From positions 2,044,126 through 2,108,125 of the forward strand of contig NZ_NRSW01000001.1 in NCBI RefSeq assembly GCF_002288635.1: a DNA stretch of 64,000 bases. Reading direction: 5' to 3'. The notes below the pieces were generated by a model that was not told the origin of the DNA, ran no database searches, and saw nothing but the letters and a program-made list of their open reading frames with translations. This DNA comes from Mucilaginibacter sp. MD40 (GTDB lineage: Bacteria; Bacteroidota; Bacteroidia; Sphingobacteriales; Sphingobacteriaceae). The position numbers and the translations under genes were made by a program. Below are positions 51,979 through 60,528 of this stretch, one piece after another (within the stretch, counting starts at the first letter, position 1; every line of letters starts with the position of its first letter).

Positions 51979-52594
51979 TATCCTGTTAAAATACTTCCCC
52001 GATATTACGATAGAGCAGCAGGAGCAGTTTGCGCAGCTAAAGGAACTGTATACTTATTGGAACAACCAGATCAACGTGATATCACGTAAAGATATAGATC
52101 TGCTGTATGAGCGGCATGTATTGCACTCCTTAGGTATAGCCAAAGTAATGGGATTTTTACCCGGCGAAAACGTGTTGGATGTGGGTACAGGCGGCGGTTT
52201 TCCCGGCGTTCCACTGGCTATTATGTTCCCTGATACGCGGTTTCACCTGGTGGACAGCATTGGTAAAAAAATAAAAGTAGTAAGTGAGGTTTCTTCGGCA
52301 ATTGGTTTAAAAAACCTGCGTGCATCGCACTCTCGGGCTGAAGAAGTAAAGGAAAAATTTGATTTTGTGGTATCGCGCGCGGTTACGCAATTGAAGGATT
52401 TTTATCCTTGGGTAAAGGACAAATTCAATAAACAGTCTAAGAATAAATTGCCTAATGGTATACTCTATTTAAAAGGAGGGGACCTTACGCAAGAAATTGC
52501 CGACGCGGGTTTAGCCGTGCAGCAATTCTACCTCAAAGATTATTTTGATGAGGATTTCTTTGAAACCAAACAGGTTATTTACGTCAAGATTTAG
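51968..52594 (+). CDS. rsmG: 16S rRNA (guanine-527-N7)-methyltransferase
   Basis: The 208-residue protein has an N-terminal helix pair (TYWNNQINVISRKDIDLLYERHVLHSL) and the SAM-binding motif VLDVGTGGGFPGVPLAIMFP (near residue 68-87), followed by LVDSIGKKIKVV, SRAEEV and FVVSRAVTQL. It methylates G527 of 16S rRNA near the decoding site; loss gives low-level streptomycin resistance in other bacteria. Its start overlaps the sigma gene by 11 bases and its end overlaps the convergent blaR1 by 11 bases. Confidence 0.95.
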   Translation: MESDILLKYFPDITIEQQEQFAQLKELYTYWNNQINVISRKDIDLLYERHVLHSLGIAKVMGFLPGENVLDVGTGGGFPGVPLAIMFPDTRFHLVDSIGKKIKVVSEVSSAIGLKNLRASHSRAEEVKEKFDFVVSRAVTQLKDFYPWVKDKFNKQSKNKLPNGILYLKGGDLTQEIADAGLAVQQFYLKDYFDEDFFETKQVIYVKI

Positions 52595-54617
52595 ATTTGT
52601 AACCCATAATAACCACTTCGCTTAATATGGTTGTCGTTTCTCCTTTAGTAAGCGTATAACCTGTGGCTGGGTATTCTTTTTTAACATCAGGCTCCTTACT
52701 ATCGTTAGTTATTGCAAACAATACCGGCATACTATATTTGCCGTTTTTTAAATTTAATGGCTTATCAAAGTCATTCATAGCTCTAACTACTTCACCGTCC
52801 ATTATTGGCATTAGGCCTCTGATAATTCTAATATTACTTATTTTTTTGTCTTCAACATTGAAAGTTAAAATCACTCTACCCTGTTTATCGCTTTCAAAAG
52901 CTATTGCTGGATATCTCACTGTTCTGCCTAAGTGAGTATAAAGTGCCTTTAGGCTTTTATCTTGGTCAGCATTATTTACATCGCTAAGTTTTTCAATAGG
53001 TGGCGGCGGAGGAATCCCCTTAACTTTTTTTCTCGGCTCTATCGGTGGCGGGGGAGGTGGCGGCATGTTCATCATGCTATCTTGAGCCTTGGTCATTCCA
53101 ACTATCTGTATCTCACCAATATAATTGGTGCTTTTTGTTACAAAAGGAGGCGGAAAACTTACGCCCTCATGGCCAAGTATAAAATAATGCACATTCATTT
53201 TGTAAGTACCTGCATGTGTGTTTATTTTTCCATTAAACTGGTTTACAGTATTTGCAAGCACATCATTAAACGCGCTACCCGGTTTGCCTGCTACTCTGGC
53301 ATTGCTTACACGGCCTGCGCTGTTCACATCAAAACTTAGCAAAACGTTGGCGTTCTGGTTGTTTTTTACAGCTTCTGCCGGGTATTTTACTTTGTTGATG
53401 ATGTATTGAGTAAATGCCGTAAATGGAGTTTTTACCGGAAATATCGGCGGTGGGGGTGGGGGAAGTGGATGTTGTTTTTGCTCAGAAAGAACTTTAGTAG
53501 AGTCACGTAGCACTTTCTCTATCCTGTACCAATTACCCTTTAAATTAACTTCTTGTGGTTCACCAGAGAAAGTTTTTACAGAATAAAGTTTACTTTTATT
53601 TGCAGCTGAGTCTTTTAGTTCTATATCATCTGAAATTACAGTAAGTCCGCTTTTAAGTTCGGTTAATTTAAGCGCATATTTACCACTGTCAATTTGCTGA
53701 ACAGCCATCTTCTTTTGCTTGATTGGCCCCAGTTCTATCACCCCGTAATTTTTACTGAACAGTAGGGTAGATGTACACAACATCCCCGCGGAAAGCGGTA
53801 CTGCTGCCAGGTATTTTAGCCTTGCTAACTTGCCTGATCGTTTTTGGTTTAACATAATTATTCTCCTTTTTAATAGGTTATTGTTAAAGAAAGAATGTGT
53901 AACCGGTGCACCTGCCAGCCCATAAGCATTGTTGAGTAGAAAAGAGGAATATGAGAGGGCGTCTCTTTCAAGCGCGGCAGTTTGTTCATCGGCAATATAC
54001 TCATGCAGGGTTTTTAAACTCTGCTGTACCAGGTAAACCACCGGACTAAACCAGTTCACTATTTTTAGTATCTCCAGGAAGAGCACATCAAGTGTGTGTT
54101 TTTGACGGATATGCACCAATTCATGCGCTATAATGGTGTCCGGCTGCTTAAGACCTGTGCCTATATACAGATAATTGAAAAATGAAAAAGCGGTTTTTTG
54201 ATCGGGCAGATCAATCCTTTGATAATTACCATACTTACAAGCTTTTCCTGCTTTGGTTATCTTAAGCAAGCACCACAATCTAACAGCAAAAACTATGGCA
54301 GCTATTAAGGTACCGGTTATATAAATGTATGGCAGGATGTTTTTTACAGAAAATTCGAAGCCTTGGTTTTGAACGGGTATATTAAGATTGGCAGCTGGCA
54401 GTACGTAGGACACCTTAGTAAAAGTTTGCACCTCCTGTATGTTGGGCCTTAATACGCTTACCTGCATCAGCGGAATGATGAAAGATATGATGCAAGATAA
54501 TATCAGGTATACCCGGCTAAGCGTATAATGTGTATTGCCGGCAAGCAGCAAGCGGTAGCATAAATAAAATACCAGCAGGTAAATATTTGCCTCGGTGAGA
54601 TAATGTAACCAGCTCAT
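52584..54617 (-). CDS. BlaR1/MecR1-type M56 metallopeptidase with TonB-like C-terminal domains
   Basis: The 677-residue protein has four membrane helices in residues 1-310. The zinc site is HELVHIRQKHTLDVLFLEIL, then EYIADEQ (HExxH with a third Glu). A large periplasmic part follows, with two TonB_C-like domains (about 395-480 and 560-655) separated by poly-Pro linkers (PLPPPPPPIFP, PPPPPPPIEP, IPPPPPIEK). The peptidase would cleave the BlaI repressor on a signal. TonB-like parts instead of a penicillin-sensor domain suggest the stimulus comes from envelope contacts, not beta-lactams. It overlaps blaI by four bases. Confidence 0.88.
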   Translation of the reverse strand: MSWLHYLTEANIYLLVFYLCYRLLLAGNTHYTLSRVYLILSCIISFIIPLMQVSVLRPNIQEVQTFTKVSYVLPAANLNIPVQNQGFEFSVKNILPYIYITGTLIAAIVFAVRLWCLLKITKAGKACKYGNYQRIDLPDQKTAFSFFNYLYIGTGLKQPDTIIAHELVHIRQKHTLDVLFLEILKIVNWFSPVVYLVQQSLKTLHEYIADEQTAALERDALSYSSFLLNNAYGLAGAPVTHSFFNNNLLKRRIIMLNQKRSGKLARLKYLAAVPLSAGMLCTSTLLFSKNYGVIELGPIKQKKMAVQQIDSGKYALKLTELKSGLTVISDDIELKDSAANKSKLYSVKTFSGEPQEVNLKGNWYRIEKVLRDSTKVLSEQKQHPLPPPPPPIFPVKTPFTAFTQYIINKVKYPAEAVKNNQNANVLLSFDVNSAGRVSNARVAGKPGSAFNDVLANTVNQFNGKINTHAGTYKMNVHYFILGHEGVSFPPPFVTKSTNYIGEIQIVGMTKAQDSMMNMPPPPPPPIEPRKKVKGIPPPPPIEKLSDVNNADQDKSLKALYTHLGRTVRYPAIAFESDKQGRVILTFNVEDKKISNIRIIRGLMPIMDGEVVRAMNDFDKPLNLKNGKYSMPVLFAITNDSKEPDVKKEYPATGYTLTKGETTTILSEVVIMGYKSKS

Positions 54618-54991
54618 TTTTTCTCAGATTTAAGTTTTTCAATCAACGCGCTTAATTCATCCAGTTCTTTAACGCCCAGCTTTTTTTCATCAGCAATAAA
54701 TGATACCAGGCTTTTATAAGAGTTATCAAAATAATTGGTCATCAGCTTATCAATACTGAATTTTTTGTAGTCGGCTTCGCTGATGAGGGGGAAGTAAACA
54801 TGGGAATTGCCATAAGCTTTATGATCAATAAAGCCCTTTCCTTCCAATACCCGTACTACGGTTGACACGGTGTTGTAAGCAGGTTTAGGTTCTGGCATCT
54901 GCTCCAATATATCTTTTACAATACCTTCTTTTAACTGCCACAATATCTGCATGATCTGTTCTTCGGCCTTGGTGAGTTCTTTTAGTTTCAT
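54614..54991 (-). CDS. BlaI/MecI/CopY family repressor
   Basis: The 125-residue protein has the BlaI winged helix (ELTKAEEQIMQILWQLKEGIVKDIL, PAYNTVSTVVRVLEGKGFIDHKAYGNSHVYFPL; residues about 3-75) and a C-terminal dimerisation helix region. The dimer binds palindromes near the promoter until BlaR1 cleaves it. Three identical 16-base operators lie just upstream of its start codon. The last four bases overlap the BlaR1 gene, so the pair is one autoregulated operon. Confidence 0.93.
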   Translation of the reverse strand: MKLKELTKAEEQIMQILWQLKEGIVKDILEQMPEPKPAYNTVSTVVRVLEGKGFIDHKAYGNSHVYFPLISEADYKKFSIDKLMTNYFDNSYKSLVSFIADEKKLGVKELDELSALIEKLKSEKK

Positions 54992-54995
54992 AGCA

Positions 54996-55060
54996 AACTA
55001 TTTTTATAGTTAAGTGAAGGTATAAACTATTTTTATAGTTTTCAAACTATTTTTATAGTT
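54996..55060 (-). promoter_or_regulatory. Three identical BlaI-type operators
   Basis: The palindrome AACTATTTTTATAGTT (6-bp arms, TTTT centre) occurs at 54996-55011, 55025-55040 and 55045-55060 with no mismatch. Spacings are 29 and 20 bases. The nearest site ends four bases before the blaI start codon. This strongly suggests cooperative autorepression of blaI-blaR1. dprA, transcribed away to the right from 55116, may share this control region. Confidence 0.8.
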
Positions 55061-55115
55061 TTTTTAAGAGGAGGCATAATTCTAATGCTATCGCTATATT
55101 GTAGCACTTATAACT

Positions 55116-56213
55116 ATGTCACTACTTCATCAGATCGCGCTTACTTTTTTAAAAGATATAGGCCACACCAGGGCTAAAAACCTTGTTGCACATTTAGGCA
55201 GTGCCGAGGAGATATTTAAAGTTTCTCCATCCAAACTGGTAAAAATACCCGGCATAGGTGAAACCCTTGTAGGTAAGCTGGATATGGCAGAGCCTCTGCA
55301 CAGGGCCGAAAAGGAGCTGAGATTTGTGGAGGATAATCACATTGATGTACTGTTTTACACCGACTCGCGATATCCACGCCGCTTAAAAAATTGTGCCGAC
55401 TCGCCGGTTTTGCTTTACAGCAAAGGAAATGCTAACCTTAACCCACTAAAATGTGTGAGTATAGTAGGTACGCGTAATGCTACTGATTATGGCAGGCAGC
55501 TATGCCGGCAATTAGTGGAGGAACTTGCAGCTTACAATGTATTGGTAATAAGCGGGCTTGCACATGGTATTGATGTAGCTGCACATAAAGAATGCGTAAA
55601 GCATCATTTACCTACTGTAGGGGTTTTGGGGCACGGATTGGATAAGTTGTACCCTCATCAAAACCGTTCTGTTGCGGATAAAATGTTGTTGAATGGCGGC
55701 TTGTTGTCCGAATATCCTTCAGGTACACGGCCAGACAGGCAGCATTTTCCTGAGCGTAACCGCATAGTGGCCGGTATGGCCGACGCTACTATCGTGATTG
55801 AAGCGGGTTTAAAGGGTGGTGCATTAATTACCGCTGAGATTGCCAACAGCTATAACCGTGATGTATTTGCCTTTCCCGGCAGGTTAGGGGACGAATATTC
55901 TGAAGGATGTAACTTTTTGATACGCAATAACAAAGCAGCCCTGCTCACCTGCATGGCCGACCTTGCTTACAGCATGGGCTGGGAAAAAAACAGTGACGTA
56001 AAAGGAGCTGAACAACTTGTATTAGCGATTGATCTTACTGCTGAAGAGCGTGCTGTTTATGAAGTGATCCGCTCTAACAGTTCGCCGCTGGCAATTGATG
56101 AACTGGCTATAAAAGTGAATATGCCTACCAGCCAACTCGCCATGACTCTCCTTGATATGGAGTTGCAGGGCTTTATACGCTCCCTACCGGGTAAAACTTA
56201 CGTAGTTAATTAA
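55116..56213 (+). CDS. dprA: DNA processing protein DprA
   Basis: The 365-residue protein has N-terminal helix-hairpin-helix segments (LKDIGHTRAKNLVAHLGS, VKIPGIGETLVGKL) and the Rossmann core: VSIVGTRNATDYGRQL, VISGLAHGIDVAAHKECV, GVLGHGLDKLYPHQN, LLSEYPSGTRPDRQHFPERNRIVAG, and IEAGLKGGALITAEIA. A C-terminal winged-helix DML1-like part follows (about 300-360). It loads RecA on incoming single-stranded DNA during natural transformation. It is divergent from blaI and overlaps the end of the SixA-like gene by four bases. Confidence 0.95.
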   Translation: MSLLHQIALTFLKDIGHTRAKNLVAHLGSAEEIFKVSPSKLVKIPGIGETLVGKLDMAEPLHRAEKELRFVEDNHIDVLFYTDSRYPRRLKNCADSPVLLYSKGNANLNPLKCVSIVGTRNATDYGRQLCRQLVEELAAYNVLVISGLAHGIDVAAHKECVKHHLPTVGVLGHGLDKLYPHQNRSVADKMLLNGGLLSEYPSGTRPDRQHFPERNRIVAGMADATIVIEAGLKGGALITAEIANSYNRDVFAFPGRLGDEYSEGCNFLIRNNKAALLTCMADLAYSMGWEKNSDVKGAEQLVLAIDLTAEERAVYEVIRSNSSPLAIDELAIKVNMPTSQLAMTLLDMELQGFIRSLPGKTYVVN

Positions 56214-56686
56214 TCTTTAGGGCTATCAAAGTAAGTTAAAGTACCGGTATTTTCACTTAATTCTGCCCAGCTTTCGGTATTAAATTCCATCAGCGCGAGG
56301 GCGCAGGTGGTCACCTCGCGGTATTCTCCACTCAGGTAGTACAGCACTTGACTAATGCCCGGGTTATGTCCTACAAGGGCAATAAAATCGTATTGATCAT
56401 CAAGATGATAAATCACCTTTAATAAGGCGCTTTCGCTGGCGTCATAAATTTCTGGATAATAAGTTGCGGTTGGTAAACCGAGACCTTTGGTAAATACATC
56501 AGCTGTAGTAACCGTACGTAGCGCCGGGCTGCTTACCATTTGCTCTGGCTTTATATTGTTTACTATTAAACGGTTAACCATAACATCGCATTGTGCAAGT
56601 CCTTTTTTAGTAAGCGGTCGTTCAAAATCAGTAAAGCCCGTATCATGCGTTGCTTTGGCATGGCGTATAAACAGCAGTTTTTTCAT
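56210..56686 (-). CDS. SixA-like histidine phosphatase
   Basis: There are 158 residues from the ATG at 56686 (MKKLLFIRHAKATHD); a longer start six codons earlier is poorly supported. The phosphatase motif RHAKATHDTGF contains the catalytic His. The second His is in VGHNPGISQVL, and the fold includes RPLTKKGLAQC. SixA-type enzymes remove phosphate from a phosphohistidine on phosphotransfer proteins. It is convergent with dprA (4-base overlap) and behind a terminator of the barrel gene. Confidence 0.85.
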   Translation of the reverse strand: MKKLLFIRHAKATHDTGFTDFERPLTKKGLAQCDVMVNRLIVNNIKPEQMVSSPALRTVTTADVFTKGLGLPTATYYPEIYDASESALLKVIYHLDDQYDFIALVGHNPGISQVLYYLSGEYREVTTCALALMEFNTESWAELSENTGTLTYFDSPKD

Positions 56687-56699
56687 ATGCCCTAAAAAT

Positions 56700-56732
56700 A
56701 ACAAAAGCGGGATGTTATGTCCCGCTTTTGTT
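56700..56732 (-). terminator. Terminator after outer-membrane barrel gene
   Basis: AACAAAAGCGGGA pairs with TCCCGCTTTTGTT (13 bp) around TGTTATG, in the short gap between the two minus-strand genes. Confidence 0.75.
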
Positions 56733-56748
56733 ATAAAGTTTTTAGTGG

Positions 56749-57369
56749 TTAAAACTTAAAACCTATTGAAATACCAAAAACACGGTTTTTGGTTGACACT
56801 TCACTACTGCCATCATTACCAATATCGGTTAAGCCCAGGTCATAGTTGATACCTAATAAAAATCCGCTGTTAAATTCAAGGCCTGCAATGCCGTTAAGGC
56901 CTGCATCAACTCGTTTAAAGTCTTCTGGCCCACTGCCAAAAGTGATGTCCTGGCTTGCGGTATTGCTTCCATCAGTACCTTTAACTTTACCATTTAACCC
57001 AAATGCAACGTAAGGGCCGGCACCCAAATATACGTGGCCAAAACCGGCAGGTACGTGGTAAACCACGTTTACAGGCATTTGCAGATAATAAGTTTTGATA
57101 TCAACTTTGGTATTGTCGTCGCCGGTAATATTACCACCTTTGCCCATGTAATTTAAAGCCGGTTGTATGGTAGTATTTGTACCCACTTTAAAATCGGAGA
57201 AAAGCCCGGCAGCAAACGTAGTTGTTGAGCCCGTTGATATAGAAATATTACCGTTTGAGGCTGATAAGCTGGCAAAGTTTACACCACCACGAATACCAAA
57301 AGAGGGAACTTGCGCGAAGGTGGCAGTAGCCACGAATGCGCAGCAAATAGAAAGTAGAATTTTCTTCAT
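56749..57369 (-). CDS. Outer-membrane beta-barrel protein (OmpA-like/PorT family size)
   Basis: The 206-residue protein has a signal peptide (MKKILLSICCAFVATATFAQ), then alternating amphipathic strands ending in aromatic residues, with FGIRGGVNFASLSAS at the start and FGISIGFKF at the extreme C-terminus, as in the outer membrane protein beta-barrel domain family. About eight strands are predicted. The role may be structural, or a small pore; no ligand can be inferred. It is transcribed alone, ahead of a terminator. Confidence 0.85.
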   Translation of the reverse strand: MKKILLSICCAFVATATFAQVPSFGIRGGVNFASLSASNGNISISTGSTTTFAAGLFSDFKVGTNTTIQPALNYMGKGGNITGDDNTKVDIKTYYLQMPVNVVYHVPAGFGHVYLGAGPYVAFGLNGKVKGTDGSNTASQDITFGSGPEDFKRVDAGLNGIAGLEFNSGFLLGINYDLGLTDIGNDGSSEVSTKNRVFGISIGFKF

Positions 57370-57420
57370 TGTGCTTTAGATTTAGTTTAAGCACGAAGTT
57401 AATAAGAATATTCTTTATTG

Positions 57421-58389
57421 CTATAATTTATTGAGGAAGTCGGTAATAGGCTTTTCGGAAATATCGCGCATGCATTTAAAATGACCCAGCGGGCATTTGG
57501 CAAGGCCGAATTTGGAGCAGGGGCGGCAGGAAATATCTATACCGGCTACCAGTGCATCTTTCACCATGTAGGGCTGTACACCCAACAGATCGGGCACTGT
57601 ACCTCCCCATACCGATACAATGGGCCGGTCAAATGCCTCAGCTATATGCGTAAGGCCGGTATCAAACCCTATGATCCGCATGGCTTTAGATACTAAAAAA
57701 ACAGATTCATCAAGCGAGGTTCTGCCGCAAGCATTGTAAACTTTTGAGCCAATTGCCGCGGCAATTTCTTCTCCGTTAACGGCTACATCATTACCTCCTA
57801 ATAATAGTACAGGCAGGTTTATTTGTTTGCAGATGCTGATGATCTTATCGTTAGGCATCCGTTTGGTAAAATGTGTAGCACCAATAACAAAGGCCACATA
57901 GCCGGCCTGGTGCGTGGCAGGCAATAAGTTGGCAAGGTTATATGACTTTTTGATAAAATAATCTATCGGTTTGTGATCATTTACCACGCCTAAAGGCTTA
58001 ACCGCATTCAGATACCTGTCTACCAGATGCAGGGGCGATACCAGATTTTTTTTTAGTTTAAGGCTGAGCCATTTACGTACGGTCTGCTTTTGGTAGGTGT
58101 ACGCGGGTATACCTGTTCGCCATTTGATTATTGCGGTGCGCAGGTTGTTGTGCAGGTCAACAATGTGATCATAGCCTTCAGATTTTATTTCGGCTATGGT
58201 ATCGGCAAGTTTAGGTTTTAGCAGCAGCAGTTTATCGGTATATGGGTTGCCCTCGTAGATGTATTTAAACGCCGGTTTGGTTATGAAATGTACTTCGGCA
58301 TTAGGCAATTGTTTTTTTAAGCATCGCACCACCGGTGTGGTGTAAATGATGTCGCCTATGGAGCTGAAGCGGATAACCAGGATCTTCAT
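57421..58389 (-). CDS. Glycosyltransferase family 9 (heptosyltransferase-like)
   Basis: The 322-residue protein follows the GT9 fold: ILVIRFSSIGDIIYTTPVVRCLKKQLP (residues 2-29, DIIYTTP motif), YDHIVDLHNNLRTA, FVIGATHFTKRMPND, and the C-terminal GFDTGLTHIAEAFDRPIVSVWGG with the nucleotide-binding motif. It transfers heptose from ADP-heptose to the lipid A-Kdo core. It shares one base with hldC upstream, so it is translated with the ADP-heptose pathway genes. That location supports the heptose assignment. Confidence 0.9.
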   Translation of the reverse strand: MKILVIRFSSIGDIIYTTPVVRCLKKQLPNAEVHFITKPAFKYIYEGNPYTDKLLLLKPKLADTIAEIKSEGYDHIVDLHNNLRTAIIKWRTGIPAYTYQKQTVRKWLSLKLKKNLVSPLHLVDRYLNAVKPLGVVNDHKPIDYFIKKSYNLANLLPATHQAGYVAFVIGATHFTKRMPNDKIISICKQINLPVLLLGGNDVAVNGEEIAAAIGSKVYNACGRTSLDESVFLVSKAMRIIGFDTGLTHIAEAFDRPIVSVWGGTVPDLLGVQPYMVKDALVAGIDISCRPCSKFGLAKCPLGHFKCMRDISEKPITDFLNKL

Positions 58390-58892
58390 CAGGAAGTTTG
58401 CGCTTTTATCCTGTTAATAATGGATGTTGATGAATAGCCGTCTACCAAAGTAATGGTTTTCACTTCACCGCCATTAGCCAATACTTCTTTTGCACCTGCT
58501 ATCTGTTCAACCGTGTAATCAGCACCTTTTACCAATACATCAGGCAGTAATTGGGCGATCAGATCACGAGGCGTATCATCTTCAAACAATACAACCGCAT
58601 CTACAAAAAATAGTGATGCCAGCAATGCTGCCCGGTTGTTTTGGTCGTTTATGGGCCGGCTTTCGCCCTTAAGGCGTTTAACGGAAGCATCTGTATTAAG
58701 GCCGATGATTAGCTTATCGCCCAGTTCTGCTGCTTTTGATAAATAAGTGATATGCCCCAGATGCAGCAAGTCAAAAACACCATTGGTAAACACCACTTTT
58801 TCACCAGCTTGTTTCCAGCGGGCTATGTTGGCTTGCAAAGCAGGTAGGGTAGTGATCTTATCTAAGAGTGTTTTTTCCAGCTGATGGCGCAT
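58389..58892 (-). CDS. hldC: D-glycero-beta-D-manno-heptose 1-phosphate adenylyltransferase
   Basis: The 167-residue nucleotidyltransferase has the HxGH-type site FTNGVFDLLHLGHITYLSKAAE (near residues 34-56), LIIGLNTDASVKRLKGESRPINDQNNRAALLASL, and DGYSSTSIINRI at the end. It joins ATP to heptose-1-phosphate, giving ADP-heptose. In many proteobacteria this domain is fused to the kinase as HldE; here the kinase is a separate gene (59507-60487). It lies 18 bases after gmhA and shares one base with GT9. Confidence 0.93.
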   Translation of the reverse strand: MRHQLEKTLLDKITTLPALQANIARWKQAGEKVVFTNGVFDLLHLGHITYLSKAAELGDKLIIGLNTDASVKRLKGESRPINDQNNRAALLASLFFVDAVVLFEDDTPRDLIAQLLPDVLVKGADYTVEQIAGAKEVLANGGEVKTITLVDGYSSTSIINRIKAQTS

Positions 58893-58910
58893 TATACAAA
58901 ACTATATAAA

Positions 58911-59465
58911 TTAAAAAAGGTCGTCTACCGCTTTGCATAAAATATGCCCGATGAGAATGTGCATCTCCTGTATACGGGCCGTTACTTCTGCCGGTACTAC
59001 AATATTCAGCTCACAAATTCCATTCATTTTACCACCATCGCGGCCGCTCAGGCCCAGTGTTTTACAGCCGGATTTTGTGGCTGATGCAAATGCGTTAAGT
59101 ATGCCTTTGCTATTGCCGCTGGTAGATATGCCTATAAAGAGGTCGCCCGGCCGTGCAAGCGCCTCAACCTGGCGCGAGAAAACGTGGTCGTAACCATAAT
59201 CATTAGCAATGGCGGTTAGGGCAGAGGTATCAACCGTTAAAGCAATGCCTGGTAAAGCCCGGCGTTCCTTTACAAAACGGCCGCTCAATTCGGCCGCTAT
59301 GTGTTGTGCATCTGCAGCGCTGCCTCCGTTACCAGCTATTAATACCTTGTTGCCTGCTTGTACACAGTCGCATATCATTTTGCACGCATACTCAATATCT
59401 CCCGTAAGGGTTTCAATTACCTTTTTTAGGGTTTGCTGGTGCTCGTATAATTCTTCTATTACCAT
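58911..59465 (-). CDS. gmhA: Sedoheptulose-7-phosphate isomerase (SIS domain)
   Basis: The 184-residue SIS-domain protein has GNKVLIAGNGGSAADAQHIAAELSGRF (near residue 38-64), DLFIGISTSGNSKGILNA, and the metal-site Glu/His of QEMHILIGHILCK. It converts sedoheptulose-7-phosphate to D-glycero-D-manno-heptose-7-phosphate, the first step to ADP-heptose. It is part of the run hldA, gmhA, hldC, GT9, with gaps of 41 and 18 bases. Confidence 0.93.
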   Translation of the reverse strand: MVIEELYEHQQTLKKVIETLTGDIEYACKMICDCVQAGNKVLIAGNGGSAADAQHIAAELSGRFVKERRALPGIALTVDTSALTAIANDYGYDHVFSRQVEALARPGDLFIGISTSGNSKGILNAFASATKSGCKTLGLSGRDGGKMNGICELNIVVPAEVTARIQEMHILIGHILCKAVDDLF

Positions 59466-59506
59466 TTGTTCTTTTTGATTAAGACATCGGAGATCTTAAA
59501 ATATCT

Positions 59507-60487
59507 TTATCTGCTCTCCATGTCCTGCAATATTTCTTCAACAGTGGTTACCGCACTACCTGCCTGCCGTATTACAATAGCCGCCGCATGGTTAGCCAGT
59601 TCGCAGGCTTCATCTATATTTAAGCCTTGTGCCATAAAATATGCCATGGCTGCTATTACGGTATCTCCGGCGCCGGTTACATCAAATACCGACGTTGCTT
59701 TAACCGGTAATAGCTGGTAAGCCAGTTCACTGACGATGGCCATACCTTGCTCAGACAAAGTTACCACAATATATTGAGCCCCGGTTTGTTTAAGTATAAC
59801 CCTTGCCGCTTCCTGCAACTGCTCCACGTTGCTAATGCGTTCCGTCTTGGCAGCCTCTGCAAGTTCCTTACGGTTGGGTTTTATAATGTAGGCACCTTTA
59901 TATTTATGATAATCAAGGCCTTTGGGGTCAACAATAACTTTTTTATCTCTACGGTTAGCTTCTTCTATCAGATGTTGGGTAAGTTCAGGAGCGAATAAGC
60001 CTTTGTTGTAATCAGAAAATACAATAATGTCAGCAGCATCAATAGCGTTTTTAGCGTGAGCTATAAATGCCTTTTGCAGATCGGCAGAAAGCGGATGAGT
60101 GGTTTCCCTATCGACCCGTACCAACTGGTGGCTGCCCGCCATAACACGTGTTTTTACGGTGGTAGGCCGGGTAGCATCCTTAAAAATGGCACTTGCATCA
60201 ATGCCTTCTTTTTTTAGCACGTCTGAAAGCCGATCAGCGTCGGCATCGTTTCCGGTAACGCCGCCAAGGGTAATACCAGCGCCTAACGAAAGCAGGTTTT
60301 GCGCTACGTTGGCCGCGCCGCCCGGGGTAATAAACTCGTTGCGAACGTTTACTACCGGTACCGGCGCTTCAGGCGACAGGCGGTTGGCTTCACCTACAAT
60401 ATAATGATCGATCATCAGGTCGCCAATGACCAAGATATTTGGCCGGTTCCCTGCCTGTTGCAGGTCGCGTACTTTTTGTGATAACAT
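59507..60487 (-). CDS. hldA: D-glycero-beta-D-manno-heptose-7-phosphate kinase (HldA/RfaE1)
   Basis: The 326-residue PfkB-family kinase has NILVIGDLMIDHYIVGEANRLSPEAPVPV, FITPGGAANVAQNLLSLGA, the catalytic FDVTGAGDTVIAAMAYF (Asp of GAGD near residue 275), and ELANHAAAIVIRQAGSA. It phosphorylates C1 of heptose-7-phosphate, giving the bisphosphate. The next step needs the phosphatase GmhB, which is not in this window, nor is the epimerase HldD. It starts the heptose unit, 41 bases from the PolX gene. Confidence 0.92.
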   Translation of the reverse strand: MLSQKVRDLQQAGNRPNILVIGDLMIDHYIVGEANRLSPEAPVPVVNVRNEFITPGGAANVAQNLLSLGAGITLGGVTGNDADADRLSDVLKKEGIDASAIFKDATRPTTVKTRVMAGSHQLVRVDRETTHPLSADLQKAFIAHAKNAIDAADIIVFSDYNKGLFAPELTQHLIEEANRRDKKVIVDPKGLDYHKYKGAYIIKPNRKELAEAAKTERISNVEQLQEAARVILKQTGAQYIVVTLSEQGMAIVSELAYQLLPVKATSVFDVTGAGDTVIAAMAYFMAQGLNIDEACELANHAAAIVIRQAGSAVTTVEEILQDMESR

Positions 60488-60528
60488 AATTTTTTAAGGC
60501 AGTTTGTTTAAATTGTTGCTTATACAAC

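Noticed and set aside
53000..53470. Poly-proline tracts in blaR1 as a frameshift or sequencing artefact
   Set aside because: The frame is continuous and the tracts separate two TonB-like domains, as expected for linkers.
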